DNA of 64,000 nt from Bauldia litoralis (GTDB lineage Bacteria; Pseudomonadota; Alphaproteobacteria; Rhizobiales; Kaistiaceae). The stretch lies in assembly GCF_900104485.1 (NCBI RefSeq), contig NZ_FMXQ01000003.1:310001-374000 (forward strand), written 5' to 3'. The position numbers and the translations under genes are program-made. Below, in pieces: positions 35,407 through 46,065 of this stretch (within the stretch, counting starts at the first letter, position 1; each line of letters begins with the position of its first letter). The notes beneath the pieces are model-generated. The model was not told the DNA's origin. It did no database searches and saw only the letters and a list, made by a program, of their open reading frames with translations.

Positions 35407-36459
35407 TCAGATCTGCGGGATGTTCTCCTTGAAGATCACCTGGGTTCGGATCGGCGGCAATGTCGGCTCCGGCCGGCCGCGGGCCGCCTGGGTCAGCCAG
35501 TCGACCGCGTCGCGCGCCTCGATTCGCGGATTCTGGTCGATGACCGCATCGACGATGCCGCCGATCAGGAAGCGGCGGGTATATTCCGTCAACTCGTGGC
35601 AGACGAAGACCACGTCGCGGGCGCGGCCGGCCTCTTCAAGCGCCTGACCGATGCCGCGGTTGCCGCCGCCGATATTGTAGATGCCGGACAGGTTGCGGTA
35701 GGCGGCAAGCAGGGCTGCCGCCTCGCCATGGGCCCGGCGGCTGTCGTCCCTGACCTCGCGCAGCTCGACCACCTTGAGATGCGGGTATTCCTCGGCGAGG
35801 ATATGGCGGAAGCCCATCTCGCGCTCCTCGTGGCCGCGATAGCTGAGGCTGCCGGTGAACAGGCCGACTTCGGTGCCGCCCGGCCTGATGAAGCGACCGA
35901 GGAGATGGCCGGCAAGCCGGCCGGCGGCGCGGTTGTCGATGCCGACATAGCCGATGCGGGCGACGTTGGAGATGTCGGAGACCATGGTGAGGACCGGCAC
36001 GCCGCTCTCCGCGACGGAGCGGATCGCCTCGCGGACGGCGGGATGATCGAGCGGGATGACGCCGATGCCGCCCGAGGTCTCCTTCAGTTCGACCAGCTTG
36101 CGGGCGAGGGCATCCGGGTTGAAGCCCTCGATCAGGTGGGTGCGGATGCGGACCGTGTCGCGGCGCGCAACGGCCAGCGCATCGAGGTGATCGGCCAGCA
36201 TCCTGAGAAAGGTGTTGGTGCCGCCGGGCAGCAGGAAATCGATGTCGACGATGGAGCCGGGGTCGGCGGTCTCGCTGCGGCGTTCGGGCAGGTAGCCAAG
36301 GCGCTCGGCCGCGTCGAGGACCTGGGTCCGCGTCCGCGCCTTGACGCCGGCGCGGTTGTTCAGGGTCCGGTCGACCGTGGCGGTGCTGACGCCGGCGGCG
36401 CGCGCCACCTCGGCGATCGTCGCCCGGGTCGGGACCGAACGTTCGTCCCGATCGTTCAT
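35407..36459 (-). CDS. LacI-family transcriptional regulator
   Basis: The 350-residue protein has a LacI helix-turn-helix at residues 13-34 (ATIAEVARAAGVSTATVDRT) and hinge AAERLGYLPE, then a periplasmic-binding-protein-like sugar domain. The recognition helix has TVDRTLN where most LacI proteins have TVSRALN. ATG 36459 is chosen because HTH residues then start at a typical position; the open frame continues upstream through the control region. It likely senses a sugar acid or related inducer and controls the flanking sugar-acid genes. Confidence 0.9.
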   Translation of the reverse strand: MNDRDERSVPTRATIAEVARAAGVSTATVDRTLNNRAGVKARTRTQVLDAAERLGYLPERRSETADPGSIVDIDFLLPGGTNTFLRMLADHLDALAVARRDTVRIRTHLIEGFNPDALARKLVELKETSGGIGVIPLDHPAVREAIRSVAESGVPVLTMVSDISNVARIGYVGIDNRAAGRLAGHLLGRFIRPGGTEVGLFTGSLSYRGHEEREMGFRHILAEEYPHLKVVELREVRDDSRRAHGEAAALLAAYRNLSGIYNIGGGNRGIGQALEEAGRARDVVFVCHELTEYTRRFLIGGIVDAVIDQNPRIEARDAVDWLTQAARGRPEPTLPPIRTQVIFKENIPQI

Positions 36460-36967
36460 GGCAACCGCCGCATGGATGGTGGGTTCATCGTCTGAAAGGT
36501 CCGCTCCCGGAGGGTCCGGCCGGCAATGTCCGGCTCGATTTTCGATGGATAATACATCATTTTCAATCATTTTACAGCCCTGAGGTCCGGCTGGCTCCGC
36601 CTGTCGTCGTTCGGCTGCCAGCGCCATCGCCGCGTTGGCCTCCTCATATATGATTGAATTCAATCATTTTTCACCCTCATGGCGCGGGATTCCCGGGATT
36701 CCGCACCCGGAGGGCAGGGTTCCTTCGCGTTGACAGAATGAAGGTTTTTTGATCAATCTGGAGAGATAACAAAGAGGTCAAAGACCTCATGGGAGGATCG
36801 TCATTTCCAAGCAACGCGCCGTGCTGCGCCAGCCTTCTGCCCTTTGCGTTGCTCCGGTTCGCCGCGCAGCCTCCCCGATCACCATCCGCGAAGACCTTTC
36901 GGGCGCATGCCCGCACCGGCCGGACGCCGGTCGCGGGGTCGGCCGAGACTGAGGGAGAGAGACAGAC
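36460..36967. other. Control region between LacI gene and dehydrogenase gene
   Basis: This 508-base gap has no convincing coding sequence. It holds the 18-bp palindrome at 36650-36667 and a second copy of TTCAATCATTTT at 36562-36573, which is part of an imperfect palindrome. The AT-rich segment at about 36730-36780 may contain the promoter of the downstream dehydrogenase gene; a GGGAGAGAG ribosome site precedes the ATG at 36968. Confidence 0.7.
36650..36667. promoter_or_regulatory. Candidate LacI operator, perfect 18-bp palindrome
   Basis: ATGATTGAATTCAATCAT is a perfect palindrome about 190 bases upstream of the LacI gene. TTCAATCATTTT recurs 97 bases nearer to that gene (36562-36573). Two spaced sites fit LacI-type looping and autoregulation. 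Length and symmetry are direct observations; the binding protein is inferred. Confidence 0.7.
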
Positions 36968-38056
36968 ATGGCGGATTCCAAGGGCTTTACCCCCGATCCC
37001 CCGATCCGTAGCCGCGGCCTGAAGATCGGCTGTGTCGGGGCCGGCATGATCATGGCCGAGTGCCACCTCGCCGCCTACAAGGAGGCCGGTTTCCCGGTCG
37101 CAGCGATCGCCTCGCGGACCAGGGATCACGCGGCAGCGGTCGCCGAGCGCTGGGGCATCGCCAAGGTCCACGATACGCCGGAGGCGCTGATCGCCGATCC
37201 GGAAATCGAGATCCTCGACCTCGCCTATCCGCCGGACCAGCAGCCCGACCTCATCCGCCTGGCGCTCAAGCAGCCGCATATCAAGGGCATCCTGGCGCAG
37301 AAGCCGCTGTCGCTGACGCTGGACGAGGCGATCGCCGTGCGCGACGAGGCGAAGGCCGCCGGCAAGATCCTCTCCGTCAACCAGAACATGCGCTACGACC
37401 AGTCGATGCGGGTGTTGAAGGAACTGCTCGAGCGGGGCGAACTCGGCGAGCCGGTCTTTGCCCAGATCGACATGCACGCCATTCCGCACTGGCAGGGTTT
37501 TCTCGCCGACTACGACCGGCTGACCCTGGCCAACATGAGCGTCCATCACCTCGACGTGCTGCGCTTCCTGTTCGGCGATCCCGACGAGATCACTACGACG
37601 ACGCGCAAGGATCCGCGCACCACCTTCGACCACAGCGACGGCATCACCATCTCGACGATGCGCTTTCCGTCGGGGGTCGTCGCGCTGTCGCTCGAGGATG
37701 TGTGGTCCGGGCCGCGCGCGGAAGGCTACGAGGACGACCAGCATATCCGCTGGCGGGTCGACGGCACCGAAGGCGTCGCCAAGGGCACGATCGGCTGGCC
37801 GACCGGCGAGGCCTCGACACTGACCTACGCCTCGACGAAGACGACCGGTGGCAAGTGGGTGACGCCGACATGGGACACCATGTGGTTCCCGCAGGCCTTC
37901 ATCGGCGTGATGGAGCAGCTTCAGCACGCGGTCACTTCCGGCACCGCGCCGGCGCTCTCGGTCGCCGACAACGTCAGGACCGTGGCGCTGATCGAGGCGG
38001 GCTATCGCTCGATCGCCGAGGGCCGGACGGTCAAGCTCTCCGAAATCCAAATCTGA
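36968..38056 (+). CDS. Gfo/Idh/MocA-family NAD(P)-dependent oxidoreductase
   Basis: The 362-residue protein has an N-terminal Rossmann site (GCVGAGMIMAECHL, about residues 22-35) and AQKPL near 117, the family's EKP element with Gln for Glu. The C-terminal substrate domain carries NMSVHHLDVLRFLFGDP, holding the family catalytic histidine region. These enzymes oxidise or reduce sugars and inositols. It is followed after 30 bases by a TIM-barrel isomerase gene, a common pairing in sugar and inositol catabolism. Confidence 0.9.
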   Translation: MADSKGFTPDPPIRSRGLKIGCVGAGMIMAECHLAAYKEAGFPVAAIASRTRDHAAAVAERWGIAKVHDTPEALIADPEIEILDLAYPPDQQPDLIRLALKQPHIKGILAQKPLSLTLDEAIAVRDEAKAAGKILSVNQNMRYDQSMRVLKELLERGELGEPVFAQIDMHAIPHWQGFLADYDRLTLANMSVHHLDVLRFLFGDPDEITTTTRKDPRTTFDHSDGITISTMRFPSGVVALSLEDVWSGPRAEGYEDDQHIRWRVDGTEGVAKGTIGWPTGEASTLTYASTKTTGGKWVTPTWDTMWFPQAFIGVMEQLQHAVTSGTAPALSVADNVRTVALIEAGYRSIAEGRTVKLSEIQI

Positions 38057-38086
38057 AAAGCAACGTTTCCTGGGAGGAACCAAACC

Positions 38087-39001
38087 ATGATGCAGGTCGG
38101 CATTTTCACCGGATACTTTCCCTACGGGCTCGAAGAGACCGCCAAGAAGATCAAGGGACTAGGCTTCAACACCGTGCAGCTCGACCTGCACTTCAAGGAT
38201 GTCGACCTCTCCGCCGGGCAGATCACCAAGGAGAAGGCCAAGAAGGTTTGCGACACCTTTCGTGACCACGAGCTGCCGATCTGCTGCGTGTCCGGCTATA
38301 CGAACATCATCCATCCGGACAAGGCCGAGCGCGAGAAGCGGGTCGGCTACCTGAAGGAGATCATCCGCAACGCGCGCGATCTCGGTTCGCCCTATGTGAT
38401 CTCCGAGACCGGCACCTACGACACCGAGAGCGACTGGGTCCACCACCCGAAGAACAAGACCGAGGAGGGCTTCGAGGAATGCCGCAAGGTGATCTCGGAC
38501 CTCGCCCAGACCGCCTATGACCACGGCGCGACCTTCCTGCTCGAAACCTACGTCAACAACGTCGTTGGCTCGGTCGAGGAGACCGTGAAGATGTTCGCCC
38601 AGGTCGACCATCCCGGCCTCGGGCTGCTGATGGACCCGACCAACTATTTCGAGACCCACAACATCGATGACATGGACAAGATCCTGAACCAAGTCTTCGA
38701 CACGCTCAGCGACAAGATCAAGATCGGCCATGCCAAGGACGTCAAGCGGTCGGGCGACGACAAGTCCGAGAAGCATGCCGATATCGGCGATGATGACGCG
38801 CTGGAGTCGCACACCTTCCGCGGCGTCGGCGAGATCGAGCTGCCGGCGCCGGGCCTCGGGTCGCTCAACTACGATCTCTACCTGAAGCGGCTTTCGGAGA
38901 AGCACCCGAACATCCCGATGATCATCGAGCATCTCGAGGAAAGCGACGTGCCGCGCGCCAAAAAATTCCTCGACGGCAAGCTGCGGGCGCAGGGCCTCTA
39001 G
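38087..39001 (+). CDS. Sugar phosphate isomerase/epimerase-like TIM-barrel protein
   Basis: The 304-residue protein belongs to the xylose-isomerase-like/AP-endonuclease-2 TIM-barrel superfamily. Apparent metal ligands are Glu in LLETYVN, Asp in LLMDPTN, His in KIGHAKD and Glu in MIIEHLEE, in the order expected. It may isomerise, epimerise or dehydrate a keto-sugar made by the preceding dehydrogenase. It has the ribosome site GGGAGG upstream. It converges with the RpiR gene. Confidence 0.88.
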   Translation: MMQVGIFTGYFPYGLEETAKKIKGLGFNTVQLDLHFKDVDLSAGQITKEKAKKVCDTFRDHELPICCVSGYTNIIHPDKAEREKRVGYLKEIIRNARDLGSPYVISETGTYDTESDWVHHPKNKTEEGFEECRKVISDLAQTAYDHGATFLLETYVNNVVGSVEETVKMFAQVDHPGLGLLMDPTNYFETHNIDDMDKILNQVFDTLSDKIKIGHAKDVKRSGDDKSEKHADIGDDDALESHTFRGVGEIELPAPGLGSLNYDLYLKRLSEKHPNIPMIIEHLEESDVPRAKKFLDGKLRAQGL

Positions 39002-39010
39002 GCGCGCGTC

Positions 39011-39859
39011 TCAGTCCGGGGAATCGAGCTCCTCGCGGAGGTCCTCGATCAGGTCACGGCGGCGGAGCGCACTCGGTCCGATGCGCGCCGCCAGCGCACT
39101 GGCGATCAGGTGCAGCATCGACAGCACCGTGGTGTGCGAGGCCTCCGGCCCCGGCGTCGAAACGTGGCAGACAAGCGGCGTCGCGCCGTGGCGACGGACG
39201 CGGGCGGCGTTGGTCGGGTCGGTGACGACGACGGTTGCCAGTCGCGTCGTCCGGGCGAAGTCGAGAATCGGTGACATCACCTGCGGCCACGGCCGCAGGG
39301 CGACGATCAGCAGCGCGTCGGCCGGGCCGGTGGAGGCGAGCTCCTCCGGCCAGGCGCCGGCATTTTCCGAAATCAGGTGCACCGACGACCGGACACGGGA
39401 CAGGTGGATGCGGGTGTGGCGGGCCAGCCCGCCCTCGGCGCCCAGTCCGGCCACCCAGACCCGCTGGGCGGTGGCCAGTTTCTCGGCGATGGCCGAGATC
39501 GAATCCGAGCGCAGTTCCTCGAAGGTGCGGGTGAGGTTGGCCATCTCGACCTGAAGATGGGTCGGCACGGTCGCCGCGCCCTCCGGGGCCTCGACCGGCA
39601 TCGGCACCTGGTGGACCGGGCCGGTGCGGTTGCGCTCCTCTCGGGCCTGAAGCCGGACATCGTTGAAATCGGCATAGCCGAGCGTGCGGAAGAAGCGGGC
39701 GGCGGTCGCCTTCGAGACGCCGGCGAAACCCGCCAGTTCCGTCGCCGAAAAGGTCAGGATCTCGTCCGGGCGGTCGAGCAGCAACCCGGCCAGCTTCTTC
39801 TCGCTGGGGGTGAGGGCCTCGAACCGATCCTGAATCAGCAGCGCCAGTCTTGTCGCCAT
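39011..39859 (-). CDS. RpiR-family regulator (HTH plus SIS domain)
   Basis: The 282-residue protein has an RpiR-type helix-turn-helix (SATELAGFAGVSKATAARFF, about residues 38-57) and a C-terminal SIS domain (AQRVWVAGLGAEGGLA near residue 130) for sugar-phosphate-like ligands. It is divergent from the COG0212/ABC operon at 40021, and the gap holds two GAAAC-N4-GTTTC-type sites. That makes it the likely regulator of the operon, not only of the sugar genes behind it. Confidence 0.9.
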   Translation of the reverse strand: MATRLALLIQDRFEALTPSEKKLAGLLLDRPDEILTFSATELAGFAGVSKATAARFFRTLGYADFNDVRLQAREERNRTGPVHQVPMPVEAPEGAATVPTHLQVEMANLTRTFEELRSDSISAIAEKLATAQRVWVAGLGAEGGLARHTRIHLSRVRSSVHLISENAGAWPEELASTGPADALLIVALRPWPQVMSPILDFARTTRLATVVVTDPTNAARVRRHGATPLVCHVSTPGPEASHTTVLSMLHLIASALAARIGPSALRRRDLIEDLREELDSPD

Positions 39860-39950
39860 GGCCTCCGCCTACCGCCGTTTCCCTGCCATGACCACCACTC
39901 CCGGCGGCATCCGGTGCAACAAATTTAGGCGTGACTCTTTCCTGTGCGTA

Positions 39951-39995
39951 TGAAACCATCGTTTCAGTCTAGAGACAATAAGAAACGTTCGTCTC
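39951..39995. promoter_or_regulatory. Tandem candidate RpiR operators
   Basis: Site 1 is TGAAACCATCGTTTCA (39951-39966), a TGAAAC-N4-GTTTCA palindrome. Site 2 is GAAACGTTCGTCTC (39982-39995), the same pattern with one change. Their centres are 30 bases apart, about three helical turns. GAAA-N-TTTC sites are typical for RpiR-family proteins. Confidence 0.75.
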
Positions 39996-40020
39996 ATTGC
40001 CGGAGAAGGGGGAAGCCGCC

Positions 40021-40764
40021 GTGTCGAGCACCAAGATCGTCCGGGAAAGAATCTGGTCGCGGCTGAAGGATGTCGCCCGGCCGGATTCGCGTTTCCATCT
40101 CAACTTCGCCGAGGTTATCCCCGACTTCGAGGGGTCCGAACAGGCCACGGACCGGCTGGTCGCCGAACCGTTCTATGACTCCGGCAACTACGCCTTCATC
40201 ACCCCCGACAACTGCCTCGCCGATCTTCGCCGCCGGATGCTGCTGGCCGGCAAGACGATGGTGATCTCGACTTATGGCATCTATCGCGGCTTCTACCTGC
40301 TGGAGCCGGGCATGGTGCCGGAAGGGGCGGAACTCTACGCTTCGTGGCTCGACGGGCTGGAGCATTTCGGCCGGCCGATCACGCTGTCGGAGGTGGCAGG
40401 CCGAGGGCGCTTCGACTTCATGGTGACCGGCGCCTCCGCCGTGTCGCTCGACGGGGTGCGCTTCGGCAAGGGCCACGGCTTCTTCGACCTCGAATGGGGA
40501 ATGTTCACCGACACCGGCATCGTCGACGAACAGACGCCGGTCGCCGCGGTGGTCCATGACGTCCAGGTGGTGGAGGACAAGCTCTTCCCGAGCCCGACCG
40601 ATATCCTCGTCGACATGATCGCGACGCCGACCCGCCTCATCCATGTCGAGCGCCGGGCGGCACGGCCGCGCGGCATCAAGTGGGACCTGCTCGATCCCGC
40701 CCAGATCGAAGCGACGCCGCCGCTCAAGGAAATGCAGGCGATCCGGGGAGAGACGTCCGCCTGA
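40021..40764 (+). CDS. 5-formyltetrahydrofolate cyclo-ligase-like protein (COG0212 paralog)
   Basis: The 247-residue protein is in the 5-FCL superfamily and is closer to the divergent MTHFSD/COG0212 type than to true YgfA: VRFGKGHGFFDLEWGMF near residue 150, VVHDVQVVED near 180 and the ending DMIATPTRLIHVE. The cyclo-ligase motif GKGxGYYD is altered (GKGHGFFD). From memory, COG0212 paralogs have been tied by gene clustering and genetics to thiamine metabolism. A THI5-like ABC importer follows here, which fits. GTG 40021 has AAGGGGGA 7 bases upstream. Confidence 0.8.
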   Translation: MSSTKIVRERIWSRLKDVARPDSRFHLNFAEVIPDFEGSEQATDRLVAEPFYDSGNYAFITPDNCLADLRRRMLLAGKTMVISTYGIYRGFYLLEPGMVPEGAELYASWLDGLEHFGRPITLSEVAGRGRFDFMVTGASAVSLDGVRFGKGHGFFDLEWGMFTDTGIVDEQTPVAAVVHDVQVVEDKLFPSPTDILVDMIATPTRLIHVERRAARPRGIKWDLLDPAQIEATPPLKEMQAIRGETSA

Positions 40765-40802
40765 CCAGACCACAGCCCTGACCCGAACAACGGAGAACTG
40801 CC

Positions 40803-41783
40803 ATGAACATGATGATGGACCGTCGCAGATTCCTCGGGACCGCCGCGGCCGGCCTCGCCGTCGGCGCCATGCCCGGCCTGTTGCGCCCGGCGCGCGCGGC
40901 GACGCCGCTAAACTTCCAGGCGGCCTGGATCAACGACGCGGAATTCTGCGGCTACTTCGCCGCCATCGACCAGGGCTATTACGAGGCCGAGGGTCTCGAC
41001 CTGACCTACATGCCGGGCGGCCCCGACGTCATTCCGGAAAGCACGCTGATTTCCGGCCGCGCCGATGTCGCGCTGACGACGCCCGACACCACGATCAAGG
41101 CGATCGTCGACCAGGGCGCGCCGTTCAAGATCATCGGCACCCAGTATCAGAAGAACCCGATCGGCATCGTCAGCCTCGCCAGCAACCCGATCAACACGCC
41201 GGCCGATCTCGTCGGCAAGACGCTGGCGGTGCCGCCGGTCAACGTCATCTCGGTCGAGGCGATGCTGAAGCTCAACGACATCGACAAGGCCGAGGTCAAC
41301 ATCGTGCCTTACGCCTACGATCCGACGCCGCTGATCAAGGGCGAGATCGACGCGTCGCTCGATTTCACCACCAACGTGCCCTACACGATCGAACAGGCGG
41401 GCGAGAAGGCGACGTCCTTCCTGCTCTACGACTTCGGCTTCACCATCTATAACGATACCGTGGTCGTCACCGAGGAGACGCTGGCCGCCAAGCGCAAGGA
41501 ATTGGTCGCCTGGCTGAAGGCGAGCCGCAAGGGCTGGGACGACAACCTTGCCGACCCGGCGGTGTGGCCGCCGAAATTCGCCGATACCTGGTTCAAGGGC
41601 ACCGGCCGGACGATCGAGAACGAGATCTTCTTCAACACGGCGCAGAAGCCGCTGATCGAAACGCCGAAGGGCATCTTCTTCATGGACGAGGACGGCATCC
41701 AGAAGAATATCGACGCACTCGCCGCGATCGGCATCGCCGCGACAAAGGAGATGTTCGACACCTCGCTCCTCGAGGACATGTAG
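40803..41783 (+). CDS. NMT1/THI5-like substrate-binding protein with Tat-type signal
   Basis: The 326-residue protein has an N-terminal twin-arginine motif (DRRRFLG) and a cleavage-like site ARA before ATPLN, so it is probably exported folded to the periplasm. The mature part is an NMT1/THI5-type binding protein: AAWINDAEFCGYFAAIDQGYY, GLDLTYMPGG, LISGRADVAL. Relatives bind pyrimidines such as formylaminopyrimidine (ThiY), or nitrate/sulfonates. With the COG0212 gene a thiamine-precursor-like ligand is a fair guess. ATPase and permease genes follow within 7 bases. Confidence 0.88.
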   Translation: MNMMMDRRRFLGTAAAGLAVGAMPGLLRPARAATPLNFQAAWINDAEFCGYFAAIDQGYYEAEGLDLTYMPGGPDVIPESTLISGRADVALTTPDTTIKAIVDQGAPFKIIGTQYQKNPIGIVSLASNPINTPADLVGKTLAVPPVNVISVEAMLKLNDIDKAEVNIVPYAYDPTPLIKGEIDASLDFTTNVPYTIEQAGEKATSFLLYDFGFTIYNDTVVVTEETLAAKRKELVAWLKASRKGWDDNLADPAVWPPKFADTWFKGTGRTIENEIFFNTAQKPLIETPKGIFFMDEDGIQKNIDALAAIGIAATKEMFDTSLLEDM

Positions 41784-41789
41784 GCGGGC

Positions 41790-42566
41790 ATGGCAGGCGG
41801 GCGCGGGATCGTCTTCGAGGAGATTTCGAAGCAATTCCTGGTTCGCGGGAGCCCGCTTGCCGTCCTCGACAAGGTGTCGCTCGACTGCCCGCCCGGTTCG
41901 TTCACCGCGCTGATCGGGCCGTCGGGCTGCGGGAAGTCGACGCTGCTCAAGATCGCGCTGGGGCTGGAGACGGTCGATGCCGGCAGCGTCCGGATCGGCG
42001 GCGAGCCGCCGGACGCGGTGCGCCAGCGCGGCGAGATCGGCATCGCCTTCCAGGACCCGGCGCTGCTGCCATGGCGGTCGGTCAGCGCCAATGTCGCGCT
42101 GCCGCTCGACGTGCTTGGCGGCAGCCGCCCGGAGCAGCGGGCGCGGATACCGCATCTCGTCTCGCTGGTCGGGCTCTCCGGTTTCGAGACGGCGCTGCCG
42201 GGCGAATTGTCCGGCGGCATGCGGCAGCGGGTGGCGATCGCCCGCTCGCTGGTCACCGCGCCGGACGTGCTGCTGATGGACGAACCCTTCGGGGCGCTCG
42301 ACCTGATCCTGCGCCGCCAGATGAATGTCGAGCTGCAGCGGATCTGGATGGAGCAGAGCCCGACCACGATCCTCGTCACCCATGGCATCGACGAGGCGGT
42401 CTACCTCGCCGACCGGGTGGTGGTGCTTGGCGGGCGGCCGGGGGTGGTGAAGGGGATCGTCGACATTCCCTTCGACCGGCCGCGGCCGACGACGATCTTC
42501 CGCGATCCGGCGTTTCATCGCCTCACCGATGAGGTCGGCGCGCTGCTCGGCGGAGACGAGGGGTGA
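41790..42566 (+). CDS. ABC ATPase of the THI5-like importer (SsuB/TauB/ThiZ type)
   Basis: The 258-residue ATPase has Walker A GPSGCGKST, signature LSGGMRQR, Walker B LLMDEPFGALD and switch His in LVTHGIDEAV. It belongs to the nitrate/sulfonate/pyrimidine importer group. It starts 6 bases after the binding-protein stop and its end overlaps the permease start (GTGA). Confidence 0.92.
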   Translation: MAGGRGIVFEEISKQFLVRGSPLAVLDKVSLDCPPGSFTALIGPSGCGKSTLLKIALGLETVDAGSVRIGGEPPDAVRQRGEIGIAFQDPALLPWRSVSANVALPLDVLGGSRPEQRARIPHLVSLVGLSGFETALPGELSGGMRQRVAIARSLVTAPDVLLMDEPFGALDLILRRQMNVELQRIWMEQSPTTILVTHGIDEAVYLADRVVVLGGRPGVVKGIVDIPFDRPRPTTIFRDPAFHRLTDEVGALLGGDEG

Positions 42567-44125
42567 CGCGGCTGCGCCGCTTGCTCGATCGCCACGCCAC
42601 GGCGCTGACGCTGGCGGTGATCGTCATCCTCTGGGAGATCGCCGGCCGGTTCCAGCTTGTCGCCTCCGGCGCACTGCCAGCACCGAGCGACGTGCTGATC
42701 CGCATGTGGGAGGACCAGGCGGATTACTGGCCACACGTCGCGGCGACGGTGCGCACCGCCTTTCTCGGCTTCGTCGGCGGCAACGTCATCGCCATTTTGG
42801 CGGCGATCCTCTTCGTCCGCTGGCCCCTGACTGAGCGTCTTTCGCGCGGCGTCAACATCGCGATCTTCGCCCTGCCGCCGATCGCCATCGTCCCGGTTCT
42901 GGTGCTGGCGCTGCCCGGCGAATGGCCGCGGCTGACGCTCGCGGCGATCGCCGTCTATTTCCCGACGATGACCGCGATGGTGGTCGGTCTCACCGAGGTC
43001 GATCCGCGCTCGGTCGAACTGATGCGCGCCTATGGCGGTGGCGAGGGGGCGGTGATGCGCTGGGTGCGGCTGCGGGCCAGCTTGCCGGCGCTGCTCGGCG
43101 GCCTGCGGGTCGCCGCGCCCAACGCCGTGCTCGGGGCGATCCTCGCCGAATTCGGCAGCGGCTCGCGCTGGGGGCTCGGTACGTATCTGCTCGGCTCGCT
43201 CGGCCGCGCCGATCCGGCCCGGCTGTGGGGGATCGGCCTGGCCGCCACGGCAATTGCGGGCCTCGCCTATGCGCTGGCGGCACTGGCCGCCTCGCGGGTG
43301 ACCGATGCGAGCCGGGCGGTGACCATCGCCGCCGGGGCGACGCCGGCGAGCGAGCCGATCGGGCGGAGCGGCGGGCATCGCGTCGCCATCGCCGTCGTCG
43401 CCCTTGTCCTGCCCTTCGCCATCTGGTGGGGACTGCTGGCGCTCAGCGGCCTGTCGCCGATCATCGCCAAGACGCCGCTCGGCGTCTTCGACTACCTTTT
43501 CCTGCCGCCGACCGCCGCCAATGCCCAGGCCCGGCTCTTGTCGGCGCTGGCCGAGACGTTGCCGATCATGGTGGTCGGCATGGCGGCGGGGCTGGGATTC
43601 GCTTTCCTGCTGGCAGTGGCCGGCGCGGTCCGGCCGGGGATCGTCCGGGCGCTGATGCCGATCGCGCTGGTGACGCAGACCATGCCGCTGGTGGCGCTGA
43701 CGCCGCTGCTGGTGCTGATCTTCGGACGCGGCGTCGCGGTGACCGTTGCGATCACCGTCTCGGTGACCTTCTTTCCGGCCTATGTGACGCTGGCGCAGGG
43801 CCTGTCGATGGTACCCAAGGCGGCCTTCGACCTGGTCCGGGCCTACGGCGCCTCGGGCTGGCGGGCGTTGCGGATGGTGGCGCTGCCGGCCAGCCTGCCC
43901 TGGCTCTTCGCCGCCGCCCGGCTGGCGGTGCCGCGGGCGCTGCTCGGCGTGATGATCGCCGAGTGGCTGGCGACCGGGCGGGGGCTTGGCAACCTTCTCA
44001 ACCAGTCGCGCGGCTATCTCGACTACGGGATGATCTGGACCGTGGCGCTGGTTTCGGTGCTGGTTTCGGTGATCCTCTACCAGTTGGCGGTGGGGCTGGA
44101 ACGCCTCGCGACCGCTCGTCGCTGA
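42563..44125 (+). CDS. Fused double ABC permease of the THI5-like importer
   Basis: The 520-residue membrane protein contains two complete permease domains in tandem. Each half has an EAA-type coupling loop: YGGGEGAVMRWVRLRASLP near residue 155 and YGASGWRALRMVALPASLP near 430. Related importers usually use two copies of a roughly 260-residue permease; the fusion lets the halves differ. Fused permeases are known in ThiP- and FbpB-type systems. The GTG start overlaps the ATPase stop. Confidence 0.9.
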   Translation: MTRLRRLLDRHATALTLAVIVILWEIAGRFQLVASGALPAPSDVLIRMWEDQADYWPHVAATVRTAFLGFVGGNVIAILAAILFVRWPLTERLSRGVNIAIFALPPIAIVPVLVLALPGEWPRLTLAAIAVYFPTMTAMVVGLTEVDPRSVELMRAYGGGEGAVMRWVRLRASLPALLGGLRVAAPNAVLGAILAEFGSGSRWGLGTYLLGSLGRADPARLWGIGLAATAIAGLAYALAALAASRVTDASRAVTIAAGATPASEPIGRSGGHRVAIAVVALVLPFAIWWGLLALSGLSPIIAKTPLGVFDYLFLPPTAANAQARLLSALAETLPIMVVGMAAGLGFAFLLAVAGAVRPGIVRALMPIALVTQTMPLVALTPLLVLIFGRGVAVTVAITVSVTFFPAYVTLAQGLSMVPKAAFDLVRAYGASGWRALRMVALPASLPWLFAAARLAVPRALLGVMIAEWLATGRGLGNLLNQSRGYLDYGMIWTVALVSVLVSVILYQLAVGLERLATARR

Positions 44126-44229
44126 GGCGAGTTTCACCGCGCGCATCCATTGAAGTCGGCGTATGCATCCATATTGGCCGCCGGGCGTTTATGGTGCTGA
44201 TCCCAGCCACCGCCCGCCGTCTTTGAGAC

Positions 44230-46061
<1,832 letters not shown>

Positions 46062-46065
<4 letters not shown>

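Noticed and set aside
36789-37053. Small frames in the gap before the Gfo/Idh/MocA gene
   Set aside because: They lack ribosome sites and family resemblance and overlap the start of the dehydrogenase gene.
39860-40020. TPP riboswitch upstream of the COG0212/THI5-like operon
   Set aside because: I looked for the CTGAGA core and matching helices in the gap and found none; the gap is accounted for by RpiR-like sites.
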